In this document: in pieces, positions 23,168 to 34,307 of the stretch
Layout: each line of letters begins with the position of its first letter
Position numbering within the stretch: the stretch's first letter is position 1
Assembly: GCF_000346465.2 (NCBI RefSeq)
Contig: NC_034009.1
Location: 44,438,649-44,502,648, forward strand
DNA length: 64,000 bases
Origin: Prunus persica
Lineage: Eukaryota; Streptophyta; Magnoliopsida; Rosales; Rosaceae
Direction of reading: 5' to 3'
The notes under the pieces: model-generated
Told to the model about the DNA's origin: nothing
Databases searched by the model: none
The model's input: only the letters and a program-made list of their open reading frames with translations
Made by a program: the position numbers and the translations under genes

Positions 23168-23655
23168 AGATTTTGATACTCATTTGTAGACTCTTGCTCT
23201 CCACTTGTTACTGCAGGAAGATATTCATTTTACACTGCATACAGCTTATGCCAAACCCTTTTCATAGGTTTTGTTCTAAAGCTACTTCCACCGTCCATGA
23301 AATTGTATGCAAAATTTAGGCCAGCAACAAGGATATGGATATGGATATGGCTGCCATATTATCATTGATGGAGTCTTTTTGCTCATTTTCAAACACCATT
23401 AATGTCACTACTCATTTCTTGATTGAGTACCTAACAGCGATCACATTATGGCAAACGCATATCTAACAAACAGCAAGCATGTCTAGAGATATGAAATGTC
23501 TGCCATCAAACTGTTTGTTCTCTTCCCTTTCTGGTCAAATTGAAATGGTTTTTTTTGTTGTCGTTACCTTCTTGTAACATATCTTAGTGTTGTCTATTAA
23601 TGAGTTGGACTGGGAATCATATTCATTCTAGATTGCAATAATTAACCCTTCACCC
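23168..23655 (+). repeat. Segment duplication with 31918-32397
   Basis: About 480 bases shared in direct orientation with small indels. Shared words include GGCTGCCATATTATCATTGA and TTCTCTTCCCTTTCTGGTCA. No coding sense seen. Confidence 0.85.
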
Positions 23656-23678
23656 GTACATATCTCAGTGTTGTCTAT

Positions 23679-24388
23679 GTGCTGATTTGATTTCAGTTTA
23701 TTTTTAGGTACACGAATTAATTAATATTTTGTGTAATGGCTTTTAAGGAAAGAAAATTAATTTGAAATTAATATGGAAGATAGCTGGAATGCGCTTTCGA
23801 TGAAGGTGGGGGGTGGGGGTGCTTCAGATGAATTTCTGTTATGCAATTTGGTTTCTCATTATACTAGCTTCTCTGCACGCGCTTCCGCGCATGCGAGAGG
23901 TTTTTTTTAAAAAAAATTTAAATTTATTTTAGAATTAAAAAAGATAATGGATATTTGTGTTCCATAAAAATAGGACCCATTATCTGAATTTTCTTTTAAT
24001 TTTAATTTTTTTAATACGAAAAATTGTGAATTTACCATATTATCCTCATTTAATTAATAATTTCAATTCATAATATTTGCATTAACCAAGGGCATTTTCT
24101 GGTATTTTGAATGTTTCACCATTCTCTGCCTTTTGCTTTATATATATAGATAACGGAAATGTCAGTGTAACAGTGTTTTAAACTAATTATGATCACGTGA
24201 GAGATTAAAACCTATAATAAAATATGATTGATTTAAAATATCGTCATAAAGACAAGTGAGGTTTTTCCTTGTTACTGAGTTACTCTAGCCTCTACAAGTC
24301 ACTTTCTAACACTGAAACAGAGAAACAGAAGCAGAACAAAAAATGTTACCAAGGGAAAAATTGACCAACCACTTTTTATTAACAACTT
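23679..24388 (+). repeat. Segment duplication, copies B1 and B2
   Basis: 23679-23855 and 24152-24388 repeat the sequences at 19718 and 21300 in the same order. The gap between them is 0.3 kb here and 1.3 kb in copy A. The filler here (about 23860-24150) starts near CACGCGCTTCCGCGCATGCG and is otherwise AT-rich. It is a candidate insertion of an interspersed element. Confidence 0.8.
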
Positions 24389-24635
24389 TTTTTTTTTTCC
24401 TATGAGTTAATTGCTGAAATATCCTCGAACTAGGATTCTAATCGAACTTAATATCCTGAATTAAAACATCAGTCAATTTAGCACCTGAATTAATTTAAAT
24501 TGTCAATTTTACACATGCCGTTAGATTTTATGGAATTTCATCCAATCTTATGTTTAAACCCAATCATGTGACGCATACATGTGAACTATTTGGAGGGCAA
24601 TTTTGTCCAACTAAGTCCTTTCTCTCCCAATCCTC

Positions 24636-25137
24636 ATCCCCACGGCCTCTCATCCACCTTTCTAAGTTACAGCAAGTTCCCTATAAAACAGTAAGTAAAG
24701 AAACGAATACCCTCAGATTCTCTTGTAATGACTGCAAAAAGATTCAGTCTATAAGCCCCAAGTTGTTAGTGTGTCAACTAGTTGAAAATGCAGTTTTTTT
24801 TAGTACACAAAATTGTATTTACATGCTCCTTTTGCTCTATCATCCCCAACAAACAAAACACCAGTGATAGTGATATATAATTATCCTCAAGTTCTCAATC
24901 CTGTTGTCACTTACAATAATAATTGTAATAGACAAGCTCAATGGACACGAATTTCCTAAACAGTGTTGTGTTAATTTGCTAGACGACAGTTTGTCTTAAA
25001 ACGGTCAGTTATTAGGGTGTAAAACATTTGAAATATCCAGTTTTTAAAATGACCCACTTGTGAGGAAAACGTTCGTGTGTTGCGTCAAAGGCAAAATATA
25101 AAAATCACTGTTACCAGGAGGAAGCATAAGTTTATGT
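24636..25137 (+). repeat. Direct repeat with 30091-30584, CACTA-like end
   Basis: About 500 bases shared, from CCACGGCCTCTC to AGGAGGAAGCATAAGTTTAT. Each copy contains what looks like a CACTA transposon end: intact CACTACAACAATAATTG at 30348, mutated CACTTACAATAATAATTG at 24908. Both are followed by TAGACGAC-type subterminal words. The two copies bracket the PMD locus. Confidence 0.75.
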
Positions 25138-25269
25138 AAAAAAGAAAAAAACCCAAGACATATATGACCAAAAAACAAGGCAGCTTGGACAAGAAAAAAA
25201 AAGGGAGACTGGCATTTGACTAAAACAAGGCATTCGAGGGTTGGCAAAAACAAAAAGGAGACAAGTCAT

Positions 25270-25482
25270 TTGAAGAGAGAGACAGCCCATCTTCAACCTT
25301 CGTCTTCGTCGGCGTCCCCAAATCTTGGTTCACGAAAACGGAGAGGAACTCAGGGGTTTTGATACGACAGTTGTTTCGCAATTGTTTCTCTCTCTTCTCT
25401 CGGCTCCCACCCGCACCCGCACTCGCACTCGCACTCGAAGGAACTCAGTGATAGCGCCGTCTCTTTTGGCTCCCTCTCTCAG
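25270..25482 (+). promoter_or_regulatory. Leader-like exon upstream of PMD inverted repeat
   Basis: CT- and C-rich 5'-UTR-like sequence ending CTCTCTCAG|GTAATTTT, a strong donor. A matching acceptor TTCTTTGCAG|C lies at 25825/25826, followed by ATG at 25834. A transcript starting here would run directly into the inverted repeat. Start of transcription is inferred. Confidence 0.5.
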
Positions 25483-25854
25483 GTAATTTTTTTTTTCTTT
25501 TCAATTTCTTCTCATTTACTTTCTGTTATTTTTTCCTTTCTTTAATTCTTTGTTTGTTGTCTTTAAAAACCCAATTTCAATTGATGAGGTAAAAGCCCCA
25601 ATTTTTAGGTTGATTGAATATAGCAGTGTAGCAGATATTAATGTCTAGCAGCAGCAGTAGTAGTCTAGGTCCACAAACTCGATTATGTAGGAAGAACAAT
25701 ACTATACCTTCCCGTTAATTATAGCCTACATATATACAAGCTTTTTTACTCATATATATAACCAAAAAAAGTTGTAATGCTAATACTATAATACTCAATA
25801 ATCTCTTCTTTACTTTTCTTTGCAGCAAAAAAAATGGAAAATGATCAAGAATAA

Positions 25855-26733
25855 CTTATCTATGCTTTTGTCTGGCACAATGCAAGTTCCCAACACATAC
25901 AATATATATGCTATTACATATTTGTCGATCTTCTTTGCATCTAGTTGAGGATGAACAACTTCAAAATTTGACTTTAACCATGAAAGACTACACTTCGTTC
26001 CTTTATTGCACTCAACCATTCCAAAAATTGTCCAAGCGAGTTCTCTAGAGTCTAGATTGCTACCGGTAACTGGATTGCCATCTATCGGCAATCCAGTTAT
26101 TCTAAGCACGTCTTCTAATCTTAAAACATACTTCCATTTGCCAAATATAAATTGTCCTTTTTTATAACATGCTAAAATGGCATTTAACATAGTTAAATCA
26201 TGTTTCACTGTAAGCCTAGCATACTTCAAATAGGTATTGAATCATGTTCCTTCAAGTCGGCATTCAACCCTTTTATCCACATTCCATTTCATCAAAAACT
26301 TCATAAGTTGATGAAAGGGTTGAAGGGTTGAATTGAAGGAACATGATTCGATACCTACTTGAAGTATGCTAGGCTTACGGTGAAGCATGATTTGGCTATG
26401 TTAAATGCCATTTTAGCATGTTATAAAAAAAGACAATTTATATTTGGCAAATGGAAGTATGTTTTAAGATTAGAAGACGTGCGTAGGATAACTGGATTGC
26501 CGATAAATGACAATCCAGTTACCAATAGCAATCTAGATTCTAGAGAACTCGCTTGGACAATTTTTGGAATGGTTGAGTGCAATAAAGGAACGAAGTGTAG
26601 TCTTTCATGGTTAAAGTCAAATTTTGAAGTTGTTCCTACTCAACTAGATGCAAAGGAGATTGATAAATATGTAATAACATATATGTTGTACGTGTTGGGA
26701 ACTTGCATTTTGCCAGACAAAAGCAGAGATAAG
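25855..26733. repeat. 420-bp PMD inverted repeat
   Basis: Left arm 25855-26274 (PMD coding on the minus strand) and right arm 26314-26733 (PMD coding on the plus strand), with a spacer of about 39 bases. By eye the arms agree at roughly nine of ten bases. Both encode the block starting KYARLTVKHDL and RELAWTIFGMVECNKGTKCS. The left arm stops abruptly at the codons for DK, while the right arm continues into the rest of the PMD copy. Confidence 0.85.
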
Positions 26734-27742
26734 GTGTGGCTCCTGTATCTTCACACACTTGAAAATGTGAAGAATTATGCATTTGGGGCAACAATGCTGG
26801 CACATCTCCAAAATGCTATAGAAGATTTTTCAGAGAGCCCGAAAAGTAAACACTTTGTTGGAGATGCTGCATTTCTAACAGCAAATATTAATTTCATGCC
26901 TTAAAAAAAATAGAGTATGAAAGGTATTCTTTCGAAGGCCTTAAATTTTTTCAGGTTGCTATAATGGAGTATATCCCGGAGCTTGCTTATAAACTCATGA
27001 AAAGAAATGATTTTGCCAAACCTGATAAATTCCCTTTGCTCATCGGACGGGGAGAGGTGTACAAGCAAAGGCTGGAAAGCAAGTACAAGGCTTCTATGTA
27101 AGAGTATGTTGATGTGCTGAAGAATATTGAAGAGGTAAGGTAGTTATTCTAGTTTACCTTGAATTTATGCATGCACTTCTCTCTCTGTTTCATTCATATA
27201 ATTTGCTTCTTGTAGGTTACGTGGCAGCCATATGCAAGGCTTACTGAGTCCTTGCCGGATTGTTTAAAACCTCAATTGATCATGCGTTTGAGTAGAACAG
27301 TCATGATCTGTTTTAACTACGTGGCTTACCATCGCCCCGACAAATGCATAAAGAAGTTTGGCTTCCACAAAGTTGATTTTAGTGCTTGCTGCCAGGTGAA
27401 GTCATACCAATCAAAAGCTATGAGTGCGCCAGGGTAAGTAGATTATTCTACGAAACAATACGTACTGGATTGGGAGTGCAGACATATATGTTTGATACAA
27501 TGCATTGATGTTCTGGCCAACTCTCCAACACCTGACCCAATCCCAACAGTTTTGCTATGTGCAGCTCTACAACACCTGTTATATATATTGCAAAATTGGT
27601 GATGGCATATAGAAAATTTACTAATATTCATGCTCTATAATATCACCGTTATTGGTACATGTTACTTAATTTTCTAAATGGCTTTGCAAATGTTTGATTT
27701 TTTGGTTTTTTGTCTTAAAATGAGGATGCACCTGTACCTGGA

Positions 27743-27968
27743 CACACTGCCACTCTCTCTCAACACACTGCCATTCCCTCTCCCTCTGCCTTCATACCCA
27801 CTTCCTTTGGACACACTGCCAATCTGTCTCAACACACTGCCACTCCCTCTCCCTCTGCCTTCATGCCCACTTCCTTTGGACACACTGCCAATCTCTCTCA
27901 ACACACTGCCACTCCCTCTCCCTCTGCCTTCATGCCCACTTCCTTTGGACACACTCCCACTCCCTCTC
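27743..27968 (+). repeat. 69-bp minisatellite in the PMD tail
   Basis: Three full 69-bp units plus a partial fourth, starting at 27743, 27812, 27881 and 27950. In frame each encodes 23 residues such as HTANLSQHTATPSPSAF followed by MPTSFG. Confidence 0.9.
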
Positions 27969-28417
27969 TAATGGAAGAAGATGGATGGTCAGAGGCTCAA
28001 GTTAACATAGAGGATGAAGAGGTCCGAACTTCAGAGGCTCAAGTCCGAACTTCACAGGCTCAAGGTAACAATATTATAATGGTTATTCATTTATTACATG
28101 ATTACCCAATCAATTGTTATCAACACTAAATATATTGAATGGCAGGAGTGGAGTCTCAATCTAAATATAGTTAATTGTGTTTAATATCTTTGCTTAGTTT
28201 TCTTTTTCACTGTTACTACCATGTAGTTCTGATCCTAAACCCTAAACTCCATAGGCTCAAGGTAACAATTATAATGGTCATTCATCGATTCACAATGCCT
28301 TGTATTATATACTACATTTTCCTTCAATGAAGTTAGTAAATTTGATAAATTTTAATCAAATTGGATATTAAGTTCTTCCAATTCTTGACAGCTTGTATTA
28401 ACCAAAATACTCAAGCT

Positions 28418-28669
28418 GTGCAAACCCCACCTTCACAGCTTGTATTTTCAGTCATAGACCAGGAGGCAGAGCCCTCCACCTTGCCTAGGCCAGTTCCGCA
28501 GCATAATTCTACTGCTGACCTGTCAACATCTCATATACAAGATGTGCAGACCCCACCTTCACAGCATGTATCTTCAGTCATAGACCAGGAGGCAGAGCCC
28601 TCCACCTTGCCTAGGCCAGTTCCGCAGCATAGTTCTACTGTTGACCCATCAACATCTCATCAGGCATCT
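28418..28669 (+). repeat. 126-bp tandem duplication in the PMD tail
   Basis: Two units of 126 bp (28418 and 28544), 42 codons each. Both encode VQTPPSQ, then SVIDQEAEPSTLPRPVPQH. The period is a multiple of three, so the frame is kept. Confidence 0.9.
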
Positions 28670-29349
28670 CCATCATGCAATCCTCCGCTACCGGGATCTC
28701 AAGATCAACAATCTGCTGCAGCACCAGCAGAAGTTGCAGAAGCGGCAAAACCACCAGTCTTCAATTCATCGCCTTCCATAGCTACCAACTCAAAATCTGA
28801 AAACAACCCATTATCACAGTTGGTCGATGCCATACGCTTCATGTTAGATCCAAAGGTATTTACCATTTTCTTTTTAAACTTCCAAGTGATTTACATATAA
28901 TTTGTCATTTCTTGAGTGTAAATTATCACACATGCATATGCACTGATTTAATTGAAGTTGCCATTGTTTTGCAATCAATTTTAACATGCAAATACTAGTT
29001 GTTATTTTTCTGTTATTTCAATCCCTACTCTGGATCTGAATAGATTAAATTAACAAGAAATAACTATTTTTGGTTTGGTTGAAAGGTTAAAGAGCGTGCT
29101 GTTGAAATTGGCGAGGCCATGGATGTCGAAGATGGGGTCACAGGAGCAGAGAATGTCTTTCATAGAAACTTTCCTCACAATATATCTGAGGATAAACCCG
29201 AGTCATTGCCAGCTAGAAGAGGCTTATTTTTCTCAGGAGATGTTTTGGCTACTCCTCCTACACATGATTCTTCACTAGTCCACAGCCATGTTTTCTTCGT
29301 ATTATGCGCAAGACATCAGAAATGTAAAGTTCTGATATCCTCTTACTAG

Positions 29350-31525
29350 GTTACTTTGACATTACATCGTTTTTGTTTTGCTCGTCATACAAATCTTCTA
29401 CAGATGACTTTGTTTTCATTATTAAAAAGAAAAAAATGCATATTGACCACACACAAAATGCATGAATTTCCTAGTTCAAAATTACCAAATATAAGGAAAC
29501 TGTCCCTACTTGTTTAAAGGAGTCGAGCAAGAGCATCAAAGAATTTCATGGTCTTGGGCCAGTCACATGTTTATGTAATGTCTACTAGGGCCAATTCCGC
29601 CAGGGCAGTAAAAACTGTTATTGGAAGCGTTTTTACTACACTGAGAAATGTGCGTGTTTTTATAACAAGTAGTTAAAATTTATCCCATACTTCTATAAAT
29701 GCCTGTTTTTATAAAACTTTTTTTTTAAAAAAGCAAAAAATTCACCTAAATACACTCAAATGACTCAAATGCCCTCGAAGTTAAAACCCTCCATAAACTT
29801 AAAAAGCGAAAACTGCAATCTCATTTTCATCGGCATAAAACATAAGAACTCTCCTACGTTTTGATCAATGTTATATCATTGGAGGGACAAGCTTTTGTGG
29901 GTGATAACGATTAAGCCAAAAATTGTCATTGACCCCATTAACAAGCTTCTGTAAATTATTTATGTGACTTTGAGAACCAGACATCTCAATTGGGCTCCCT
30001 TGTTTCCCATCATGTAATGCGGCCAACTTGAACCATGAATACCATTTCAGGACTTGAAAATGCAATCCTATTGCCACATTTGAGTACGCATCCCACGGCC
30101 TCTCCTCCACCTTTCTAAGTTACAGCAAGTTTCTCTCCGTAATGAGGCCGACTTGAGTTCCCTATAACAGTAAGTAAAGAAACGAATACCCTCAGATTCT
30201 CTTGTAATGACTGCAAAAAGATTCAGTCTATGAGCCCCAAGTTGTTAGTGTGTCAACTAGTTGAAAATGCAGTTTTGTTACTACACAAAATTGTATTTAC
30301 AGGCTCCTTTTGCTCTACCTTTATCTTCAAGTTCTCAATCCTGTTGTCACTACAACAATAATTGTAATAGACGACACTCAATAGACGACGAATTTCCTAA
30401 ACAGTGTCATGTTAGTTTGCTAGACGACAATCTGTCTTAAAACGGTCGTCTATTTAGGGTGTTAAACGTTTGAAATATCCAGTTTTTAAAATGACCCACT
30501 TGTTAGGACAACGTTCGTGTGTCTTATTTGCATCAAAGGAAAATATAAAAATCGCTGTTACCAGGAGGAAGCATAAGTTTATGTCCCCCCCAAAAAAAAA
30601 AAACAAAGACCAAGGCATTTGACTAAAACAACTAAAGACATTCCAAGGATAAACTCTGAAAGGATAAAATCTGTTTGTGGCATTTAAATTCTTATAGAGC
30701 AACCACCAATGTTGTTTATCATAGCAAGATGAACTAGTTTCAATTTTTTATAATTCTTTAATGTCAATGATGTGAGGTGTGTTACGCTATGCTTTCACTA
30801 TTAACCACTTATTACATGTTGAACAGGTTGACCTTGCTCGCAAGTTTGAAGGACTCGAGCATTTTAAGGTTATTTGCTTTAATGGTTCTTATGTATAGGA
30901 TATTTGCTTTTGCATGTTTCAGGTTATTGATATTTTCTTCTGCATTTTGCAGGTTGCTGCTGATCCTTCCTTGAGTTTAAAGCAAAGAGCTCTCATAGCA
31001 GATGCTAATGCGCTTTGATGAGAAAAGTGGCAACTTTATTGTACATAAATTGGTCGAATCGCAAGCCACTTTTATATTCAATGCTCAAGTGTTGAAATGT
31101 TGAGCCGCCACGTGAATGAGACCCGAGTTAATGTTTTTGTGAACTATTTTATCTGTATTTTTACTTTATTTTCCTACCATTTACACCCCATTCATTTCTT
31201 CAATCAAACTCGTTTTCAGAAAAGAATCCTACGCACAGCCTCGAAATATGTCTCTGTATTTCTTGTAAAACAGAGTTCCTTTTGCTGTTCCTTCAGGTAA
31301 TAGACATGGTAGCTCACTCTTCAGAATTTGAAAAATATTGTTGTTTGAGATGAGGAACAGAATGAGCTAGAGATGTTGGTGCGATCATCGTGCCCATTAG
31401 AAGTTAAGGGGGGTCCTCAATGTCAAAACAAGTTTATGAGTAGACTTTTTACAAAATAAATTTTTTAGCAATTACCAAAGGGAATAGGCAGACCAAACAC
31501 TCATCAAAACGTACGCAGGAATAAC
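29350..31525. other. Gene-poor stretch with repeat copy and exon-like piece
   Basis: Contains the second copy (30091-30584) of the CACTA-bearing repeat. An exon-like plus-strand piece at 30827-31017 could read VDLARKFEGLEHFK and, after a CAG acceptor, VAADPSLSLKQRALIADANA with a stop. I do not recognise it. The rest shows nothing. Confidence 0.35.
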
Positions 31526-31634
31526 CAGCAAGAACTTTTGGATCTCCACCTGAAGGAATGAACTCTAACCCAGCAGTAAGTACGAAATCTTTGAAATTTG
31601 CATCAGTTGCTAGCCTAACCCTATGGCCATATTC
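31526..31634 (-). pseudogene. Orphan exon of sterol glucosyltransferase (UGT80)
   Basis: One 109-base exon with an intact acceptor (TTGCAG|GAATATGG) and donor (GCTG|GTTATT). It encodes EYGHRVRLATDANFKDFVLT and AGLEFIPSGGDPKVLAG. This matches the N-terminal glycosyltransferase family 28 region of plant sterol 3-beta-glucosyltransferases, where the usual text is close to HRVRLATHSNFKEFV. No other exon of the gene is visible nearby on either strand. It is a displaced fragment without function. Confidence 0.75.
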
Positions 31635-33113
31635 CTGCAAGTAAAGTAACGCATCCATCAATCTACATAAAATAAGGGATACAGTAGTTATTTTTGAATC
31701 ATGGCTGTATTAAATTACCAATTGGTTAACACTTCACCGCTACTATATATGTATATATGTGTGCGTATATATATAGTTATTCTCTTATCTGGATGTTCGC
31801 AGGTTATTATTGTGCGGATGTCATTGTAAACAGGCAAGAAAGTAGGGAGGGGTAGTAAAAAATAAATAACGTCCCCACAATAGATGTCCGCATAGGAGAA
31901 TTTCTGATTGAGACAATTTGACACTCATTTTTAGATTCCACTTGTTAAAATGCAGAAAGATATTCAATTTACAATGCATACAGCTAAAAGATGCCAAACC
32001 CTTTTCATAATTTTTGTTCTAGAGCTACTTCTACCGTCCATGAAATTATACGCAAAATTTAGGCCCGCAACAAGTATGGATATGGCTGCCATATTATCAT
32101 TGATGGTGTTTGGATAATTTTCGAACAACATCAATGCCTACACTCATTTCTTGACTGAGTACCTAAAAGTGATCATGTGATGGCAATTGCATATCTAACA
32201 AACAGAGAGCATGTCTAGAGTTAGGCAATGTCTGCCATCGAACTGTTTGTTCTCTTCCCTTTCTGGTCAAATTGAAATGAAGTCTTCCGAGTTTTGTTTG
32301 CTGTCGCTACCTTCTTGTTACATATCTCAGTGTTGTCTATTACTGAGTTGGACTGGGAATCATATGTTAATTCACGATAGCAATAATTAACCCTTCAAAA
32401 ACCCACAAAAATCTTTCCAAAGATACTACCAAGTTGAAAGTAACAAAATAAGCCTGCAGTGTGCAGCAGGCCTCGGTCATTTTGGGTTAATCCTGGCCTT
32501 CTTTTAGTAGGCTGGGCTGATTTCCTCCTTGTGCAAATTGGACATGAAGCTCCTGATCATGTGATTAAAATCTATGGACAATGGCCATGAACAGGTGAAT
32601 TGTTGAAACTTGAAGCAATCAGACGTTCCAATTCCTAGTTATATGCCGTCTCTAATTTCTGTCTCACATCAACCTCTGGAAGGTAATAGGTAGAACTTTT
32701 GATTCTACAGATCAGTTTGATACTTCAAAAATTATTAGATACGTAACACTTAAGTACATGTTTGAATTTTCTAATTTGCGTAAACTTATTGCCACGGCTA
32801 ATTGATAGCATCACATCATCTAGGCATCAGAGAAAAAGATCTATACAGTTGATCATCTACCTTAGTATCATGTATGCTATTGAACATCCAAGGGAAAACC
32901 CAACATGGTAACCAGAAATGATCACTCAGCTATACCTCCAATGTCGTTTGCTCCGGGTCTGACAATCGTAGGTAAAAGTCTCCAAGATTGGGTAATCATC
33001 TCTATGAAGAACCCAAAGATCGTGATTCATTTTGTACAGCATCTCCATTTTCATTGGTTGTCAATAGCATTGAACTTTCCACTGCTCTGTTCACCCTACC
33101 ATATGCATGAGAC
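31635..33113. other. Intergenic with duplicated segment
   Basis: Holds the second copy (31918-32397) of the 23.2-kb segment and an AT/GT-rich short repeat at 31742-31777. The part beyond 32900 is the 3' UTR side of the minus-strand gene that ends at 33114. Confidence 0.5.
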
Positions 33114-34307
33114 TTACACATTAGCAACTTCCTGGTCATTCTCATTGGTGGTTTTAGGAGCAGAGCTTTTCTCAAGATCTGCAATTGCTTCTGATACGAC
33201 AACACTTTCTGTTTCAGAACCAATAGAAACTTTCATTTCTTGCTTGGGTGCATCTAAATTCTCAGTTGCAGATAATGTCATACTGGAACCTAACTGCATA
33301 TCCTTGGATTTGGGGTTTTCGTTCTCCTTCCCCGAAACAGCTTCCAAGTATGAGTGCCTTCGGCTAGAAGTTAGACTTGCATCCTTGTACAACTTTGGTA
33401 ACATCTCTGTTCCATCAAGAGAATCAGCGAATTCAACCAGCGCCACCGTCGAATCATTGCTCATTTTTGCTTGTTCAATCGTGTTGATTGATGAATTAGT
33501 ATATGCCTGAACATCTAAGTTGGACGAACCAAAATGATTACCTCTTTCTTCACCATACACAGCATTGTCAACAGCAGCATATTTAGCTGTGCCAATATTA
33601 CCAAATTTAGGGCCTGAATCATCTGTATCAACTCTAAAATCTAGGATACCATTGGTTTTATTCTCTTTATCTACCTCTTCTTCCTTCACTTTTCTCAAGC
33701 TTCCGACTTCAATTTCACTGCTTAGTTTTTGGGTGTTCTGTTTCACAGCACTGGATGCATCATCACCCTTGTACTGTTCCTCTCTGGCCTCCTGGGTGCT
33801 CCTTGTATCTTCATTTTGGGCTTGATCCTCTAGCAATCTGGGAATCTCCAAATCATTTCCCTTCTCTTCACTTTCCTCTTCCCTCTCCGTATCTTCTTCA
33901 TCAATCAAATCCTCTACTCCTTCAGACTCGTCCTCAGCTCTCTCTTGATCATGCCCGTCTATTTCATCATCTTCAGCACCTCTTCCTTCCTCCTCACTTT
34001 CTTCATCTTTACTCTCATCTACCTCTTCTTCAGATTCTTCTTCTTTTTCCCTATGCCTTCCAATATCCAAGGAAGTTTCCTCCACCCGAGGATGGAGGCT
34101 ACGCCTCCCAAGTTTTATTGTTTCTTGCCCATTCTGCATCTTTCCCGAAATCTTTGCAGAGCTCTCTTCATATGCTTTCTTATCATGGGAGTGCTTGAGC
34201 TGGTAAAGCAACCAGATGCAAATAGCAAGCAGCAGAAATATCTGAAGAGCATGCTTCACCTTGAAGCCTTTTGACCTCTGGTTCCTACTGGGTGATTGCT
34301 TCAACAT
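33114..34307 (-). CDS. Acidic single-pass membrane protein, uncharacterised
   Basis: A single coding exon of 397 residues. The N-terminus MLKQSPSRNQRSKGFKVKH is basic and is followed by one hydrophobic helix (about residues 20-38, ALQIFLLLAICIWLLYQL). This would give a type II, lumen-facing or anchored topology. Residues about 80-170 are extremely Glu/Asp-rich (EEESEEEVDESKDEESEEE), then a low-complexity Ser/Thr/Asn tail follows. The layout and the motif NQRSKGFKVKH...YQLKHSHDKK recall a plant family annotated only as hypothetical or dentin-sialophosphoprotein-like. I know no function. The start is well placed: a 5'-UTR intron (35363-34367) separates a leader exon (about 35730-35364, with a CT tract at 35600-35624) from an exon that starts 59 bases before the ATG. 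Confidence 0.85.
   Translation of the reverse strand: MLKQSPSRNQRSKGFKVKHALQIFLLLAICIWLLYQLKHSHDKKAYEESSAKISGKMQNGQETIKLGRRSLHPRVEETSLDIGRHREKEEESEEEVDESKDEESEEEGRGAEDDEIDGHDQERAEDESEGVEDLIDEEDTEREEESEEKGNDLEIPRLLEDQAQNEDTRSTQEAREEQYKGDDASSAVKQNTQKLSSEIEVGSLRKVKEEEVDKENKTNGILDFRVDTDDSGPKFGNIGTAKYAAVDNAVYGEERGNHFGSSNLDVQAYTNSSINTIEQAKMSNDSTVALVEFADSLDGTEMLPKLYKDASLTSSRRHSYLEAVSGKENENPKSKDMQLGSSMTLSATENLDAPKQEMKVSIGSETESVVVSEAIADLEKSSAPKTTNENDQEVANV

Larger units (their letters stand above)
26359..29349 (+). pseudogene. Decayed plant mobile domain (PMD) gene
   Basis: The first block (26359-27134) encodes the aminotransferase-like plant mobile domain. It includes GQ/RQFIFGKWKYVLRLEDV, RITGLPI and SRELAWTIFG, then VWLLYLHTLENVKNYAFGA. 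After an intron comes VTWQPYARLTESLP and CFNYVAYHRPDKCIKKFGF (27216-27433). Later exons encode a Pro/Ser/Thr-rich tail built of in-frame repeats (27743-28064 and about 28390-28855) and a last block from 29086 (VKERAVEIGEAMDVEDG). Defects are a frameshift in an A-run at about 26903-26911, an in-frame TAA at 27099-27101, and a TGA just upstream of the first block. PMD proteins occur both in transposons and as domesticated nuclear silencing factors (MAIN/MAIL). The start is not determinable. Confidence 0.7.

Noticed and set aside
33565..34274. Plus-strand frames opposite the acidic protein
   Set aside because: Antisense of Glu-rich codons gives Ser/Phe/Leu-rich chance frames.
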